Below are positions 31,343 through 33,377 of a DNA stretch of 33,377 nucleotides, one piece after another. The stretch covers positions 1-33,377 of the forward strand of contig NZ_BDBM01000073.1 of the NCBI RefSeq assembly GCF_001612985.1, in the 5' to 3' direction. The translations under genes were made by a program, and so were the position numbers. The notes under the pieces are model-generated. The model had not been told where the DNA came from, did not search any database, and was given only the letters and a program-made list of their open reading frames with translations. The DNA is from Nocardia gamkensis NBRC 108242 (GTDB lineage Bacteria; Actinomycetota; Actinomycetes; Mycobacteriales; Mycobacteriaceae). Positions within the stretch are counted from its first letter, which is position 1, and each line of letters begins with the position of its first letter.

Positions 31343-32172
31343 GCCGCAGAAGGCCTTCCGGGCACATGCCGCCGGCTGTGCTGGGCGCGGGTGCCGTACT
31401 CGCGGTGGCGGTGGCCGCAGTCGTCACTGTGGTTGCCGTCCGGGATGACGCGCCACATGATCCGGTGGCGCAAAGGACGACAACATCGGCGAATCAGTCT
31501 GACGGTCCGACTGCCGAGTCGTCATTCGTCAGTTCTGGTGCGGACTCTTTCGGCCATCGTTTCGATATCTCCGACAATCCCGCCGGACAAGCTCTTTCGC
31601 AGTCGGGCTCGCCGCGGACGCCGACCGATCCGGAGTGGCAAACCGGTGCGCCGGGCGGGACGAATCAGCCGGGCGGTTGGCAACAGGTATACGGCGGCCC
31701 GATCATTCCCTTCTCGACGACCGATGGACCGGCGCGCATCGACAACGGTGTGCCGTCGGGCTTCGCCAAGACTCCGCAGGGCGCCGCGCTGGCCGCCGAG
31801 CAGATCTACTGGAGGACCGTGGCACGACCCACTGACCGCACGCTGTGGCAACAGTTGGTGATCCTCGCGCCCGAGGAGCTTGCCGATCGGGAGCGCAAGA
31901 TCGCCGCGGGCAGAGTGCCCGACGTCTTGCCGGAGAGTGCCAAACCACTGCTGTACGCGTCCGACGCTTTTCGAATCGAAAGCTATGGTGACGATTTCGC
32001 TGTTGTTCGGGTCGCCCGCAAGACCCGTGAATTCCTGCACGGCGGGCGAAGTTGGGTGGCCATGAGACTCAACGTGATATGGCGTGACGGCGGCTGGAAA
32101 CTGAAGTCGTCCGCGGGCGACGCACAGCCGCTCGAGACGATCGGTTCGATCGATGGGTGGACACAATGGTGA
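31339..32172 (+). CDS. anchored paralogue 3 of 3
   Basis: 277 residues from GTG 31339, again overlapping the previous stop by four bases. A membrane helix lies at about 12-34. The body matches paralogue 2 in segment order (FDISDNPAGQ, PTDPEWQTGAP, GGWQQVYGG, PFSTTDGPARI, KTPQGAALAAEQ, YASDAF, GGWKLKSS) and ends GWTQW. The stretch about 31460-31600 is clearly AT-richer than the copy upstream, so the two have drifted under different pressures or one was acquired separately. Its stop lies seven bases inside the next gene. Confidence 0.8.
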   Translation: MSRRRPSGHMPPAVLGAGAVLAVAVAAVVTVVAVRDDAPHDPVAQRTTTSANQSDGPTAESSFVSSGADSFGHRFDISDNPAGQALSQSGSPRTPTDPEWQTGAPGGTNQPGGWQQVYGGPIIPFSTTDGPARIDNGVPSGFAKTPQGAALAAEQIYWRTVARPTDRTLWQQLVILAPEELADRERKIAAGRVPDVLPESAKPLLYASDAFRIESYGDDFAVVRVARKTREFLHGGRSWVAMRLNVIWRDGGWKLKSSAGDAQPLETIGSIDGWTQW

Positions 32173-33377
32173 GGCGGCTAGTCACAATCCTTGCGGTCAT
32201 CTTCACAGTGATGATCGCGACTCCGACCGTGGCCTACGGACAGACGTACGGCTTCGACGATACGTGCAACGAAATACACGACACTCTCGACGGCGTCGGA
32301 CTGCCCGGCTTCAGCCTCGGCGACGCCGCGTCCGCCGCCTGCAAGGCGGGTAATGCCGCCTCGCATCCCGACCAGGCGGCGACGGCGGTGAAGGACAAGG
32401 CCTGGGATTCCACCTTCGGCAAGGTGGTCGATTCGCTGATGAACGGTCTCGGTGAGGCCATCATCCTGGCGTTGACCTTCTGGATGAAGGTGCCCAACGA
32501 GGCGGCCAGCGACTCCGGTTCGCTGTTCACCAAGATCAACGACTACACCTATCAAGCGCAGATCCTGCTGTTGATAGCGTCGGTGATCCTCTCCGGGGCG
32601 CGATTGGCCGAAGCCAGACGCGGGGCCGCGATGAACGAGGCGGCCGAATCGTTCCGGATGTTCACCCGCGTCATATTCAGCTCCTGGATGCTCGGCGCGG
32701 TGATCGTCGCGGGCACGCAGGCGTCGGACCGCTTCGCGGAGTGGATCATCGACGACTCGACCAACGGCAATGCCAAGGACCTCGCCGAGTTGATGGTGAA
32801 AACCAGTAAGCTGCAAGCGTTTTCGCCGGGCCTCGTGCTGATCATCGCGATTGTCGGCCTGCTCGGCGCGCTGGCGCAGATCGTGCTCGCCATCGTGCGG
32901 CAGGGCCTGCTGGTGATCGCGGCCGGAGTGCTGCCGCTGGCGGCGGCGGCCTCCGGGATGAACATCGGCAAGCAGTCCTATCAGAAGCTGATCGGCTGGA
33001 TCATCGCCTTCATGCTGTGGAAACCGGTGGCCGCGATCGTCTACATGATCGCGTTCACCACGGCGGGCCACGTCGACTCGCTCACCCCGACGGGCGGCCT
33101 GCCCGACGGTGAGCAGGCCCAGCGCATGCTGGTCGCGATCGTGCTGCTGTGCAGCGTGGCGTTCGTGCTGCCCGCGCTCATGCGACTGGCCACTCCGGCC
33201 GTCGCGATCGTCGGCAGCGGCGGTTCCGGTTTCACCGCGGCGGGCGGCACCCTGGTCGGTGTGGCGGCCTTGGGCGCCATGGGCACCAAGGCGGTCGGCG
33301 TCAAGAGCGCTGCGGCTCCCGGTAGGGCCGGTTACGTGAGTGGCAGCGGCACCGGCCCGCGTCCGGGCGGCGCGGGC
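32166..33377 (+). CDS. TrbL/VirB6-like multispanning membrane protein, 3' end outside the window
   Basis: The frame is open from ATG 32166 to the last base (404 codons) with no stop, so the gene is partial. A signal peptide (cleavage near AYGQT, about residue 25) is followed by a Cys-containing outer segment and then about six to seven helices: near 97-108, 130-148, 167-184, 221-242, 246-264, 275-299 and 320-340. The LWKPVAAIVY motif (284-293) and the Gly-rich segment after the last helix are typical of actinobacterial TrbL/VirB6-like inner-membrane channel proteins, from memory. GTG 32169, which would give the same GTGA overlap as its neighbours, is an equally likely start. Such proteins form the inner-membrane pore of type IV secretion systems. 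Confidence 0.85.
   Translation, partial: MVRRLVTILAVIFTVMIATPTVAYGQTYGFDDTCNEIHDTLDGVGLPGFSLGDAASAACKAGNAASHPDQAATAVKDKAWDSTFGKVVDSLMNGLGEAIILALTFWMKVPNEAASDSGSLFTKINDYTYQAQILLLIASVILSGARLAEARRGAAMNEAAESFRMFTRVIFSSWMLGAVIVAGTQASDRFAEWIIDDSTNGNAKDLAELMVKTSKLQAFSPGLVLIIAIVGLLGALAQIVLAIVRQGLLVIAAGVLPLAAAASGMNIGKQSYQKLIGWIIAFMLWKPVAAIVYMIAFTTAGHVDSLTPTGGLPDGEQAQRMLVAIVLLCSVAFVLPALMRLATPAVAIVGSGGSGFTAAGGTLVGVAALGAMGTKAVGVKSAAAPGRAGYVSGSGTGPRPGGAG

Noticed and set aside
1..33377. tRNA, rRNA, CRISPR array, insertion sequence, integrase or attachment site
   Set aside because: None could be recognised on either strand.

Overview
The window is high-GC actinobacterial DNA. The gene order ruvC-ruvA-ruvB ... 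yajC-secD-secF-solute-binding lipoprotein-apt ... rel is the arrangement I know from Mycobacterium tuberculosis (Rv2594c to Rv2583c). Together with a cutinase, a four-repeat DivIVA-type protein and a LexA box of the mycobacterial type, this points to Mycobacteriales, most likely Nocardia or a close relative. The genus is inference.

Layout. (1) 1-3.15 kb: a small DUF5988-like gene, a C-terminal scrap of a zinc-type quinone oxidoreductase and a membrane-anchored esterase on the minus strand; a macro-domain protein and a hotdog thioesterase on the plus strand. (2) 3.2-5.5 kb: the ruvCAB operon for Holliday-junction processing, behind an SOS box. (3) 5.5-8.5 kb: a DivIVA-repeat protein, then a TetR repressor divergent from a flavin monooxygenase of the Baeyer-Villiger type (an EthR/EthA-like layout) with a perfect palindromic operator between them. 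(4) 8.6-14.3 kb: yajC-secD-secF, a peptide-type solute-binding lipoprotein and apt. (5) 14.4-22.0 kb: an accessory block between apt and rel. It holds an internally deleted DUF4291-like gene, an ABC-F ATPase, a three-gene operon (vWA protein, divergent adenylosuccinate-synthetase-like enzyme, NrtR-like Nudix/winged-helix regulator), a metallophosphoesterase coupled to a broken ynfA, and an exported phosphodiesterase. (6) 22.3-24.7 kb: rel, the (p)ppGpp synthetase/hydrolase. (7) 25.0-33.4 kb: a large secreted cutinase-like protein, then a tightly packed operon of membrane proteins, two lysine-less P-loop proteins, two small two-helix proteins, three tandem lipoprotein/anchored paralogues and a TrbL/VirB6-like multispanning protein cut by the window end. 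This looks like one end of an actinobacterial type IV secretion or conjugation-like locus.

The most interesting candidate system is the operon at 16.69-19.65 kb. A promoter whose -10 lies inside a perfect inverted repeat drives a MIDAS-type vWA protein, a PurA paralogue with an altered aspartate loop and guanine-specificity motif, and a Nudix-fold regulator that has lost its catalytic Nudix residues. A simple reading is that the PurA-like enzyme makes or consumes an unusual nucleotide, the Nudix-fold protein senses it and represses the operon, and the vWA protein is a metal-dependent scaffold or effector. No function is proven by sequence alone.

A second theme is gene decay by deletion. Three genes outside the core operons (quinone oxidoreductase, DUF4291, ynfA) survive only as deletion products, which suggests that the sites between the conserved blocks turn over quickly.
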